Assembly (NCBI GenBank): GCA_003550325.1
Contig: QKWP01000616.1
Coordinates: 104,566 to 168,565 of the forward strand
DNA from: Gigaspora rosea
Lineage: Eukaryota > Glomeromycota > Glomeromycetes > Diversisporales > Gigasporaceae
Reading direction: 5' to 3'
DNA length: 64,000 bases
The notes under the pieces were generated by a model, which was given only the letters and a program-made list of their open reading frames with translations, was not told where the DNA came from and searched no databases. Position 1 is the first letter of the stretch, and every line of letters starts with the position of its first letter. Position numbers and translations under genes: made by a program. Positions 46,376 to 57,323 of the stretch are shown here, in pieces.

Positions 46376-46545
46376 TTTATAATTATCATCAAACCAGGAA
46401 TGTTATATTAGAATATATTTTTACATTATTCTGTTTTCTTTTTAAAAATAAATTAGGTTGAAAATATTAATTACATGCCAAATAGACTCGATTAAGTAAG
46501 TAATTAATTTGTTATAAAGAAAATAAAAATAAATCTATTACTAGC

Positions 46546-46765
46546 ACTTTGCCAACAATCAATTTACTGACAGGCTTGTTTTATAGATAACCAGTTCACT
46601 GATACTTAGCTTACAGACAAGCTGACTTAACCAACAAGCTTGTTTTGCTAACAATTAATTTACAAACAGTTCATTTTACTGACAAGATTGATTTACAGAC
46701 AAGCTTATTTTAATGACAATATAATTCTCTAATAGTATATTTCACCAACAGTATATTTCTATTAT
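46546..46765. repeat. One-sided TTTACTGACAAG repeat array
   Basis: About ten variants of (T)TTTACNGACAAG all point the same way, for example CAATTTACTGACAGGCTTG and GATTTACAGACAAGCTTATT. This resembles one arm of the TTTCACCGACA foldback family without the opposite arm or the central TTAGGG motif. Confidence 0.5.
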
Positions 46766-46954
46766 GCAAAACAAAAAATTAACTTTGTGTGGCCTAAAAT
46801 TGGTTTGGGTCAAAATCTAGACAAACAAAATCCTGACAGGTCATAATTCCAACAAAAAATCCCAACAATCAAAATTTTGACATTTAAAAAAATTTCGCTT
46901 TGAACAATTTTACTATAAAATCATCTAAATCCAAACCCTAATCTAGGTGTTTAC

Positions 46955-47195
46955 CCTAACTAGTGATTTAAGCTGGCTAATGTAGCCGCAGCTAAGCCAG
47001 CTTAGCCAGCTATTGACTAAACCATCAGCTAAGTAGCTAACTATTGGTCTGCATTCAGAATATTTTGGGATATTTGGCTCATACTTTATGTCCATTTATT
47101 TTCCTTTTTAGAATTTATCAGATTTTTATAATAGTTAGCTTTTAGCCGCATTAGCCAGCTGATTACATTACATCAGATAGCTTAGAAAAAATGTT
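46955..47195. mobile_element. Small element with AGCTGGCTAA inverted ends
   Basis: AAGCTGGCTAATGTAGCCGC on the left and GCGGCTAAAAGCTAAC read from the right arm (about 47139-47165) are inverted. Further AGCCAGCT copies crowd the left arm, so several alternative hairpins can form. CCAAACCCTAATCTAGG lies just outside at about 46926. No target duplication was resolved. Confidence 0.45.
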
Positions 47196-47802
47196 TTAAT
47201 TGATTTTCTAATTTGTTTAATTCATGGATTTTATGTCTTCTTTTAGATAAATTTAGATCTGTTTATACATGTTGGGCATGTTGTTTACTTGCTTTTTTTA
47301 ATTGTTATTAAAAATTCTTCTGCTGTGATTTTTAATATTTTTTACTACTTTCTAAAAAATATTTGATTTGCATAAATATTGTAATTAATACTATAGATTT
47401 TTATTTTTTCACTGGGCATTATAATTAATCTATATATAGTATATTAATTTATTTTACTATTAAGTTTATAAAAAAAATAAAGATCAAACGCAATTCGAGT
47501 AATTGACTAGCTAATTACGACCCAAAAAACAAATTAGCTAATTAGAATTAAATAGCCCAATTAATAAACTTATTAAGAACTTCTTTTGTTAATCTGATCT
47601 GATAATATTTCTATTAATAAAGAATGTTGTACTATTGTTAATATCATTCTAATTTCTCATCATAACCTTGATAAGGAAAACTATAATTTTTTTAATTAGA
47701 TTGAATATTTAATTAATTCTTATTATCAATATATAGAAGATCTCGAATCTTCTATACTATACTTATGTCATTTTATAATTACGTAATTTAAATTTTCAGT
47801 TA
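47196..47802. other. No gene seen
   Basis: AT-rich sequence with a short palindromic pair TTGACTAGCTAATTACGA / AAATTAGCTAATTAGAATT near 47500-47550. No coding or element ends were recognised. Confidence 0.3.
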
Positions 47803-49086
47803 GGGGGCTTCTAGAAATCAGCTGATTTCAGGGTAGGTGGGAGGGTCAGCTGAATTATCGGGTATTAATTCCAGCCAAAATTTTATAATTCTGGCCAAAG
47901 TTACAAATTATTTTTGACCAAAATTATAGATTTATTAACAATATTTAATAATTAATAACTTTTAATTTACTAGATCAAATTTAATGATTTAACTATCAAA
48001 ATGATTCTCTCAATGAGTGGATTCTAGCAAGCCAAAATTATTAGAATCTAATCACTGGATCCTAAAATCAGAATAGATATATGTTACTATAAAAGTTTTA
48101 AAGTTTTATAATTTATTAAAAAATTATAAACCATTTATAGTAACACAAATTTATTCTGATCTATGGATCCTGTGATTGGATTTTTATAATTTTGGGCTTC
48201 TAGAATACTCTCATTGAGCTAATCATTTTGGTAGTTAAATCATCGAAATTGGCCTAGTAGATCAAAACTTATTAACAATTGAAAATTAATTTATAATTGT
48301 TAATAACTTTTGATTTACTGGGCCAATTTCGATTATTTAACTACCAAATGATCAGCTCAATGAGAGGATTCTAGCAAGCCCAAAATTATAATCCAATCAC
48401 AGGATCTAGAGATCAGAATAAATTTGTATTACAATAAATGATTTATAATTTTTAATAAATTATAAAACCTCTATAGTAACACAAATCTATTCTGATATTA
48501 GGATCTAGTGATTAGATTTTAATAATTTGGGCTTGCTAGAATCCTCTCATTGAGCTGATTATTTTGGTAGTTAAATCATCGAAATTGGCCCAGTAGATCA
48601 AAAGTTATTAACAATTAAAAATTAATTTTCAATTGTTAATAACTTTTGATCTACTAGGCCAATTTCGATGATTTAACTACCAAAATGATCAGCTTAATGA
48701 GAGGATTCTAGCAAGTCCAAAATCATAAAAATCCAATCACAGGATCCAAAGATCAGAATAAATTTGTGTTCCTATAAGTGGTTTATAATTTTTAATAAAT
48801 TATAAAACTTTTATAGTAATACAAATCTATTCTGATCTTAGGATCCAGTGATTAAGTTTTAATAATTTTGAGCTTACTAGAATCCTCTCATTGTGAGGAT
48901 CATTTTGGTAGTTAAATCATCAAAATTGGACTAGTAGATCAAAAGTTATTTACTATTAAATATTATATTTAACTTTTTAATAATCATAAATTCTGATTGG
49001 CTAATTGGGGTATCAGGTAGGAGTGGGTGGGGTAGGGATGAGGTGGGCTCATAGTAAAAAAAAATCTGCTGATTTCTGGAAGCCCC
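47803..49086. mobile_element. Harbinger-like element, TTA TSD
   Basis: Ends GGGGGCTTCTAGAAATCAGC and, reversed, GGGGCTTCCAGAAATCAGCA are flanked by TTA (47800-47802 and 49087-49089). The interior is three successive inverted-repeat units (about 47950-48260, 48300-48610 and 48640-48950) of the phrase CAATTTCGATGATTTAACTA and AGGATTCTAGCAAG. It is non-coding apart from a short frame at the right end that runs into the next repeat. Confidence 0.8.
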
Positions 49087-49138
49087 TTATGCCTTTTATT
49101 TATACTATTTTTCATTACTACTTATTTGTAACTTTATT

Positions 49139-49385
49139 TATAACCCAAAAATTCAAAATTCAAAATTTAAAAATCAAAAATTCAGTAACTCAAAAAACTA
49201 AAACTCAAAAATTCAAAAATTCAAAATCTCAAAAATGCTAAGACTCAAAAACTCAAAAATTTAAAAACTCAAAAACTCAAAAATTCAGAACAAAAAAAAT
49301 ACTAAAACTCAAAATTCAAAAACTCAAAAACTCAAAATTCAAAACTTAAAAACTCAAAAACTCAAAAATGCTAAAACTTAAAAGC
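49139..49385. repeat. Simple repeat (ACTCAAAAA / ATTCAAAAA)n
   Basis: About 245 bp of ACTCAAAAACTCAAAAATTC-like tandem units, with ATGCTAAAACT interruptions near 49225 and 49367. The frame ending at 49241 is a by-product. Confidence 0.75.
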
Positions 49386-49559
49386 TTTTAACCCAAATAA
49401 TACACAGTATGAGCAGCTTAATGTATGACATGCTGTTAACTACATGATTAAGCTTGGAAATTCTTCTGGTGTACAGTAACAAGTTCTTATATTGTGCCAA
49501 TAATTGGGCCTCTATATGTATCTTTAAATAGTCATAAATCTAGTTTTTTTTATTTATAA

Positions 49560-50600
49560 TTTTTTTGATAAACTTTTTTATGATTTTATAGAAGCAGAAA
49601 GGTTTTGGCTAAAAAGCCAAAACTCTACAAAATTAATCTTTTATTAAAAATAGCATTTAAAGGCTAGTCACAAGTTTATTTAATCATTTTACAGAAATTT
49701 GAGTAGTTGAAAGATTCTGAAATTAGATACTTAATTAATCTTCTGGATAATTTTATTCTACTAGTCCTGGACTTCTACTCTGGCATTAGAATTTGGCCAG
49801 TTTATTGTGAAGCAATGTTTCACATTAGTATATGTTTTATCAATACTAGTGAAAAAATTGCAACAAGCTTTTACTATCCTTTCTGAGCAATATATTTTAT
49901 TAAAAAAAGCATTAATCATCCTATTGCTTAGATATTTACAAACTCTCTCTATGTGTTTAACAATTATAATATAGAAAATTTTTATAGTTCAATTCAACGT
50001 CAAGTCCACCTATCCAATACAGTAAATCAAATTATTTGAGAGGCACAGATAATTGATTTAATGTGTAACAATAATGCTTTTGTGAAAAATTTTTCCAATA
50101 ATTATTATATTATTTATTCAGCAAAGCAGTTAGAGTACCTTGAAAAATGAACTGCTATATTTTTGCTAAATCTTTTTACAAGTGTTTATAACAATATAGA
50201 CCAATCAGTTGCAACAAACTCAAATTATTAATTTATACTGATCAGATATAGCATTGATATCAAGGAATTGCCAATGGGTTGGAACACTTTGTATCCTTTA
50301 CAAAATAATAAATACAGTAATTTGGAGGACTGCACAAGAACAGATTAGGTAGGATTTATACTTATTTGTAGTGATGCTTATTATTTCGAATATTTGTTGT
50401 TTAGGTTAGGTAGCAGCATAAGTATTGCAAAGATCATCTTATAAGTAGAATAGAGAAAAATTGTAAGGCTTTTGATAAGCGTATAAGCTATACTAGAAAA
50501 GTAACATAAGTTATAAATGAAGGTACTCAAATGTTCCTGAAACAACAGAAACTACTGCGCATACTAGTGCAATTGAAGTTGACAAAATAGTTTTAAATAG
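49560..50600 (+). pseudogene. Repeat-gene relic with RING-like tail
   Basis: Plus-strand frames with many stops read FYDFIEAERFWLKSQN (about 49580), HPIA-IFTNSLYVFNNYNIE (about 49918), FYSSIQRQVHLSNTVNQII (about 49980), LMCNNNAFVKNFSNNYYII (about 50060) and SIDIKELPMGWNTLYPLQNN (about 50250). The end is DCTRTD-VGFILICSDAYYFE (about 50330-50395), which resembles a cysteine/histidine-rich RING-type or related zinc finger with residues lost. I recognise this as a dispersed repeat-gene type but cannot name it. It may be part of the 17.8 kb element's own gene set, or another insertion. Confidence 0.4.
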
Positions 50601-50748
50601 TAATATAGATTAGTTATATAGTAATCTATGAATAATTTTAGAGCTGCATTGTAATTTAAATAGTTAATAAAATTTTATGGTTTATAAATATTTACAATTC
50701 TATTAATAATAAATAAAAAACAATAATAAATACAATTTTAATTATTAT

Positions 50749-50905
50749 TCCTATAATTAATTTTTGTTTAAATGATTGTGATTTGCAATTGTGATTGCTA
50801 AAGCTAACCAATTTATTATTAGTCTCAAGTGATAATTAGCTAGCTTTAACAATCGTGATTGAAATTACAATCATTTAATCATAAAAATTAATTATAGGGA
50901 TCACA
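50749..50905. repeat. Palindrome with ~60 bp arms
   Basis: ATAATTAATTTTTGTTTAAA with TGATTGTGATTTGCAATTGT and GATTGCTAAAGCTAA on the left is mirrored by TTAGCTAGCTTTAACAATCG and AATTACAATCATTTAATCAT on the right. The loop is about 30 bp. It may be a deletion derivative of a foldback element. Confidence 0.65.
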
Positions 50906-51052
50906 AAATTATGCAAACTACAATAAAATTAATTAATTACAAAAAAAATTATAATGATTCAAAATTTGTGATTCTGATTGGATGAATTCCAATGTTATGG
51001 TATGAAATAATCTACAAAAATTAGCCAATCAGAACAAAAGCCCTCTATGCTA

Positions 51053-51216
51053 GAATGAATGTAACTGATGAAATGATATGGAATGATGTTACTAGATGTT
51101 GATTTATAATATTATTTACTATATTTGGGATTATTTTTCAAATCTACCAGTACTTAAGTTTATCAATTTTTATTTAAATTATTATACTTGGTAAATATAT
51201 TTAAATTATTATACTT
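51053..51216. other. 5' flank of BTB copy 4 resumes
   Basis: GAATGAATGTAACTGATGAA followed by ATGATATGGAATGATG is the continuation of the block left at 33262. It matches 7080-7195 upstream of the 9046 gene. Confidence 0.6.
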
Positions 51217-52288
51217 CAGTGTTGGCACTTATTGGAATTGGAATATTTATCCAATTGGAATTGGAACATTTGAACTAGTCCAAAATATTCCAATAAATAT
51301 TTGGACCAGGGGATCAGGGTCCATTAAAATTAGCCAATTAGGTTTCATCACGTGGTACAATTTTATTGGACAAAAATTAGTAATGCAAAATTTTTGTATG
51401 ATACCGAGATAAACAAGACCGACAAACTGCATATTGATTACAATTACATAAATTTGCCATTTGGTCTAAAATAAGAAAATATGGTATAAGAAATATGTGG
51501 TTTTTTACCCATATTGATATTACTGTATTAATATGATTGAAGTATGATACATAAAAAATTTGTTTAAGTAGTAATCCACATAAGATCGGCAGTATGATCA
51601 TAATAAAATCTGGGGTTAAGTCTTATATAAGCTATTATTAATAGAGTGGAATCTGTAGCTGCCTCAAAGTAAAGTTATTTTTTTACTAAGTTAATCTTTC
51701 TTTAAGCTTTAACTAAAGTTGTAAAGCTCATTTTTATGATTCTAATGGCAGTGAGATTGGTAAAATTGGCCAGGTAGTTTTTGAGATATCTTAACTTTTG
51801 TCTTGTTATATATATAAAATTTCTTTTGCAATTTTTTATATGTATAAAAGGATAAAAGTTAAAATATCTCAAGAACTACTAGGCAATTTTACTAATCTTA
51901 CTATCATGAGAATCACAAAAATGAGCTCTACAACTTTTGTTAGAGCTGCAAGAAAGGTTTATTTAGTAAAAAAATAACTTAACTTTGAGGCAGCTACAGA
52001 TTCCACTATATTATAAAACTTATATGAGATTTGCCCCAAATTTTACTATGATCATACTGCTGATCTTATGCGGATTACTACTTAATTAAATATTTAAAAT
52101 TGAATAAATTGAAAATTGGACTGGAATTGGACTGGAATTGGACTATATCCAATAAATAAATAATAAACTTTGGATATTGTCCAATGCCAATAGTCTCAAT
52201 ATGTATTGGAATTTTTTGGATTAGTCCGAATTCCAATAGTCCAATAATTCAATAAAATTTTATTGATCATTGTCCAATGCCAACACTG
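51217..52288. mobile_element. hAT-like element, perfect 8-bp TSD TTATACTT
   Basis: Ends CAGTGTTGGCACTTATTGGA and, reversed, CAGTGTTGGCATTGGACAAT are flanked by TTATACTT (51209-51216 and 52289-52296). CAGTG ends with an 8-bp duplication fit the hAT superfamily. Sub-terminal repeats of CCAATTGGAATTGGA type occur in both halves. A 520 bp foldback element is nested inside. No transposase was found. Confidence 0.8.
51566..52085. mobile_element. Foldback element, two ~250 bp arms
   Basis: AAGTAGTAATCCACATAAGA at the left is mirrored by TCTTATGCGGATTACTACTT at the right, and pairing continues almost to the centre (about 51825). Inside the arms is the phrase GTTGTAAAGCTCATTTTTAT, GATTCTAATGGCAGTGAGAT, AAATTGGCCAGGTAGTT and GAGATATC. 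It is shared with the arms of the TTAA element at 1-687. It is non-coding. Confidence 0.75.
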
Positions 52289-52432
52289 TTATACTTGGTA
52301 AATATATTTAAATTATTATACTTGGTAAATATATTTAAAGCAAGGTTTCGTTAACAAGTATTAGTTGTATAAAATTTTAAATTAGATATAAATAATTATT
52401 AAAATTTGCAAATGATAGCTAACTTAAAAAAA

Positions 52433-54094
52433 GAGTTTAAAAATTTTGTGCACCTGCACAGTTGTGCACCCTTGATCAACCAATCAAATTTTAACATGTA
52501 ATAGTCAATCAAGGTCAAACTAAGTATCTGACCTTCTGATATGTAAATTGGTAAACAATTTATTTATTTTACCAATTCATGTAATATAATTACTAAACCA
52601 TTATGTTATAATAATGATATATTTTATTAAAAAAAATTCAAAGACAAAAAACTAAACTAAAATTATCAAAGAAAACATCAGAAAAACATAATGTCTAAAA
52701 AAGCTAGTAGAGTATAAAAATATGCAAGGAAATTCAAAATCAGCAAGAAAAGGAACTCTGAAAGAACATCTAAACAATAAAGAAAGTTAATAAACACAAA
52801 AACAAAGACTTACTAGAGAATGATGTAAATTGATGAAGTATTACCAGAAAATAATGCAAAGTTGATGAAAAATCACCAGAAAATAATGCAAAATTGATGA
52901 AATCACCAGAAAACAATGATGCTAAGACCACTAAAGAATTACTAACAAGAAAGAAAGTTAGTAATAAATACAAGAAACAACAAGAGAAAAAAAACAAGAC
53001 TCAAAAACATTGAGAAAAAAAATGAACACAAGAAATGCCAAGAAAAGAAGACTTACTAGAGAATGATGCAAATTTGAAGAAAATCACCAGAAAAAAATAG
53101 GAAACTGCCTAATACAAAAATTAATAGTGAGCACAAAAATACCAAGAAAAGAACGCCTAAACAAGAAATACCAGGAAAAAAATAAAGACAAGTAATACTA
53201 AAATAATTAAATGCAAGAAAAAAATGCCTTACTAGAGAATGACAAAAATTTGAAGAACCACTAGTAAAGACTGAACAAAGAATGATGCAAATTTGAGAAG
53301 AATTACCAGAAAATAATACAAGTCTACCAAAAAACACCCAAACAAGTAACACCAGAAAAAAAATGACTACAAAAAACACCAAAAAAATTAAATACTGTAC
53401 AAGAAAAAAATGCCTCACTAGAGAATGACAAAAATTCAAAAAACACTAGTAAAAACTCACTAGAGAATGACACAAATTTGAGAAAAATAACCGGAAAATT
53501 ATGCAAATCACCAAAGAATGCCTAAACAAAAAATATCAGAATAAAATGAACACAAGAAACACTGAAAAAATTGAATGCAAGAAAAAAATGCTTCACTAGA
53601 GAACAATGAAACTTCGAATGTAAAGACAAATGATGCAAATTTGAGAAGAATCACCAGAAAATGACGCAAGTCCACCGAAGAATGCCTAAATAAGAAACAC
53701 CAGAAAAAAAAGCCTTGCACAAGAAACACTGAATAAATTGAATGCAAAAAGAAAAAAATGCCTCACCAGAGAATGACAATAATTCAAAGAACCACCAGTA
53801 AGTCCATCAGAAGAACATCAAAACAAATATAAAAGTGCCCTAAAACATGAGTAAACAAAAAAAAACAAAAAAAGAAAAACTTACCAAGAGAGCAACAAAA
53901 ACCATTCCAAAGATCTCCAGAAAGCCAAAAAGAACTCTAAAGAACGATATCAAAGTATCAAAGATCCACCTAAAAAATGAAATAAAATAAAAAAATAAAA
54001 ATAAAAACACGTGTTTGCATACCTGATATTGGTCGCCGGGGTGGTGGATCACCAAGAGGTGCACAACCATGCAGGTGCACGAAAAAAATTTTCC
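52433..54094. mobile_element. hAT-like element carrying a tandem-repeat cargo
   Basis: TGTGCACCTGCACAGTTGTG at the left is mirrored by CACAACCATGCAGGTGCACG at the right. CTTAAAAA repeats flank it (from 52423 and from 54095), and the empty site is at about 7279-7290. The interior (52680-53990) is a purine-rich array of degenerate units containing ACTAGAGAATGA, AAATTTGAAGAA, CACCAGAAAA and CAAGAAACACC. Minus-strand frames give Phe/Ser/Leu-rich runs that are probably not proteins. Part of the array recurs at 21250-21700. Confidence 0.7.
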
Positions 54095-55800
54095 CTTAAA
54101 AAAAATTAGTAATATAAAAAAAAACTATATATAAGTACAATTCCTCCGGATATACTAAGTTTACAAAAATTGCATTTTTGGTGCATCAATATTTGTAACA
54201 TCAAAATTGTAACTATTGTTTGTATTTGGTGTCTGTCCGTACGTGTTAATAATTACGTTTTGATGCACCAGATTATTTTGATTTGCGTAGCATCAAAGAA
54301 AAAAAAACCATTATCGTATCAAAAACATAATCTTGTTTGTCTGCTCACGTGTCGATTTTTTCAGAATCAGAAATATTGATGACAAGTTTAGAGTTTGTCA
54401 CTCATGAGAAGATAAGTACCAGCTAGCTCTTCAGTAAGGAGTGGAATAAGGAAATATTGCTATTTTGCAAAGAAAATATACACCCATTTAAAACTGTACA
54501 AGTGTACCTTTGTATTTTTTTTCCTTGTCCCTTTGGCTCTTTCAAAAGAGTATTGAAGAAGAAAGAAACATTGCAATTTATATAATTTCCGAGATGAAAA
54601 ATAATCGAATCTTGTGAACTGCAGTATTATGAAGTTCACGAGATATAAGGTATAAACTTGTTTTATGCCCCCAAGATCATTTAAATATTGACTTTAGCTC
54701 TTTTTTTTTGAGTGAGCTAAGAAATTTGGATAACCGGCAAAAATAAGTAAAGACAATTCAATCGTCATTTTTAATGAATTGGATAAAGAATTTGATTTAA
54801 TGGCTTGATCAGACAGATTCTGTATTGCAGTATTGGAATGTACCTTTTTTTTTCTTTTCTTTTTTTTTTTTTATTAAAAATTTTAAATATAGTCGAATAG
54901 ATTAAAATCGTTTATAAACATCGAAGAAACAGTAAACAGTTTAAAATAATACGAATATGAATATTCGAGAATTCGAATACATATCTTTTTAAAAGTGAGT
55001 ACGTGCATCTGATATTTCTCACCCACCCCATGATCGATTCCAATCAACTCATCCACAATCATTTCAAAAAACCATATTTCACCGACACTTATTTCACAGA
55101 CGATTAATTTGCGGCAGGTTTATTTCGTAGACAGTATAATTCACCGACAGCTCGTTTCACAGACAAAGTAATTCTAGCCATTGTCGTTAGGGTTAGACTT
55201 TGAATTAGAGTTTAGGTTAATGCGGTTTATAAAAAACCTTGTTGATGAAATGAACTGTCGACGAATTACACTGTCTACCAAGTGAACTTGTCTGTAAATT
55301 AATAGTCGGTGAAATAAAGCTTGTTGATGAAATGAGTGTCGGTGAAACATGGTGTCTTTGAAGTGATTGTCGGTGGAATAATATGGATTCCTATATGATT
55401 GTCCAGTAAACGTGCAAGATCAGGTTAACATATAAAATGTCTTCGTGTAACAAAAGATTTTTTTAAAAAATTGCATATATTTTTTAAACATTTGTTTATG
55501 AAACAACTCTTCGTGTTGTAATCAAAAAGATTCTTTTCGCAGTTTTACGTATAATATCGTCTAACCCAAACTTGCTAATACCCTAGATTAGGTTATTATT
55601 ATTAAAAAAATGGGTATGGGAGTGATGAAAATTATCCATTTAAAAATTATTTTCATCTTAACCTGTTACAAATTAAGTTTGCCGATTACGCCTTGTACTA
55701 CAATAATGCATAATTTTACAGTTAATAAAATCAGAATTTAATTTTACTTACAATACCTCTTTAACGAACTGATCATTAAATTTTTAAAACTTGATTAAAA
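54095..55800. other. 5' flank of BTB copy 4
   Basis: Paralogue of 7290-9045 in order: GTGTCTGTCCGTACGTG, TTATGAAGTTCACGAGATA, a poly-T run and the TTTCACCGACA foldback. The upstream module is at about 55679-55716. A short insertion relative to the other copy lies at about 54372-54545. No gene was seen. Confidence 0.5.
55072..55386. mobile_element. Foldback TTTCACCGACA element, paralogue of 8281-8591
   Basis: Ends CCATATTTCACCGACACTTA and, reversed, CCATATTATTCCACCGACAA are inverted. The centre has GTCGTTAGGGTTAG. It sits at the same position in the block as 8281-8591, so it was duplicated with the locus and did not insert independently. Confidence 0.65.
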
Positions 55801-57323
55801 ATGGCACTAAAATTCTTTGAAAAACTTTCAAATAATTATCTTGAACTCCTTGATGATAAAGAAGATTTTAATATAATTATTAATGTCTGCGAATCTTCCA
55901 ACACAAAAATATTCCGAGCACATTCAGTAATTTTAAGATACAGATCTTTATATTTTCGCAATGAATTAAAGAATATCAGTAAAGATGAGAATAATATTAA
56001 AACAATTAATTTAAAGAATATTTCCATTCAACATTTCGAAATTATTATCAAGTAAGTTATTTTATACTACTATATTACGATTTATAATTCACAATTTATA
56101 TTATGTTACAAAAAGAAGTCTAAAATATACATAAAGATACATTTATGAGGATTAATCGTACTTGGAAAACATGATGCATCATTTATTTTTGAGCTTATGC
56201 TTATTGCTTATGAATTTGTTTTGGATGAATTGGCCGAAAACCTTCAATCTCACTTAATTGAAAAGGAAGCTCATTGGCTTTGTTTACATTTTAATCGTAT
56301 TTATCAAAAAAGTTTTCAGAATAATAAACTTCAAGATTTACAAAACTGGTGTAATGATATTTTGGTAAAATATCCTAGTAAAATTTTTGATTCTGAAGAT
56401 TTCATTACACTTCAAGAAAATGCATTAGTATCACTTATTAGCCGAGATGATTTACAAATGGAAGAAGTAAAAATTTGGAATTATGTTATAAAGTGGGAAA
56501 TTACACAAAATTCAGCCCTACCATTCGATCCTGAAGACTGGTCTAATGAAAATTTATTGCTTTAAAGAATACTTTACAAAATTGTTTACCTCATATCCGT
56601 TATTTTCAAATGTCTGGTAATGATATTATTAATAATGTGCAACCTTACCATCGAATCTTTGAAAAAAACCTTTGGAAAGATATTATGAAAAAGTATATGA
56701 CAAATGAACCAATATCTTCTGCTGTTATTCCGCCTCGAACAATTTATAAACCGACATTACCAGCTAGAATTGTTGAATCATTTTCAAAAGTTATTAGTGA
56801 AACACATGCATCAGAAATTGCTTCATGGGTTGATATGAAAGATGATGTTTATTTAGTAACAGAAAATCCATATGAATTTAAGTTACTTCTTCGGGGAAGC
56901 AGAGATGGTTTTAATGCTACTTCATTTTGGAATTTATGCGATAAGCAAACTCATCTTGTTGTAGTTATTAAGGTTAAGGGTACTGATGAAATTCTTGGTG
57001 GATACAATCCTGTTGGTTGGGTTAAACAATATGATGGTGAATATAGGAATTGCGAAGAGAGCTTTATTTTTTCAATGAAAAATGGCAATATTCAAAATTC
57101 TATTTCAAGTCGTGTTAAAGAACCTGAAGAAGCAATTTATTGTAATTCTGATTATGGTCCAGCTTTTTGTTGTGATCTTTACATGTACGAAGATTTTAAT
57201 CAAAATGGAAACTGTTGTATTAGTAAATCAGATTCATATGAAAAGCCAATTAAAAACGATGTAGATACATCTAAAATCTCATATTTTTTATTAGAGGAGT
57301 ATGAAATATTTCAAATTAATTAA
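55801..57323 (+). pseudogene. BTB-BACK-TLDc copy 4, two frameshifts
   Basis: Exon 1 (55801-56051) is intact, MALKFFEKLSNNYLELLDDK onward, with a GTAAGT donor. The intron acceptor region is shortened. In exon 2 a base is missing in the codons for YGGI (about 56147), giving a stop. Another base is missing in NENFIAL (about 56552). The rest is open to 57323 and gives a TLDc domain close to that of the 9046 gene, but with a changed final segment (CNSDYGPAFCCDLYMYEDF). Apart from the two lesions the sequence is well kept, so loss of function is recent or the lesions are sequencing errors. Confidence 0.8.

Larger units (their letters stand above)
33263..51051. mobile_element. 17.8 kb insertion bounded by MULE-like inverted termini
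   Basis: The left end AGCATAGAGGGCTTGCGTTC and the reversed right end AGCATAGAGGGCTTTTGTTC continue as an inverted repeat of about 30 bp. They resemble the ends of the 1.2 kb element at 13845-15085. The uninterrupted host sequence is kept at about 7046-7110. An imperfect direct repeat GAATGAAT flanks it (33248-33255 and 51053-51060). Inside are a TTAA-flanked element with a nested hAT transposon, a minus-strand gene relic, a Harbinger-like element and a plus-strand relic. Whether it moved as one unit or grew by later nesting is not known. Confidence 0.6.

Noticed and set aside
50800..51040. A second short element at the right end of the 17.8 kb unit
   Set aside because: The palindrome at 50749-50905 does not pair with the terminal sequence at 51010-51051. 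The latter pairs with 33263 instead.
52770..54070. Several minus-strand frames rich in Phe, Ser and Leu that resemble membrane proteins
   Set aside because: They fall in a purine-rich degenerate tandem array inside a transposable element. Composition alone produces the hydrophobic pattern, and the frames do not keep a common protein between repeat units.
55836..56027. Minus-strand 63 aa frame, also present at 59180-59371
   Set aside because: Conserved only because it is antisense to exon 1 of the BTB genes.
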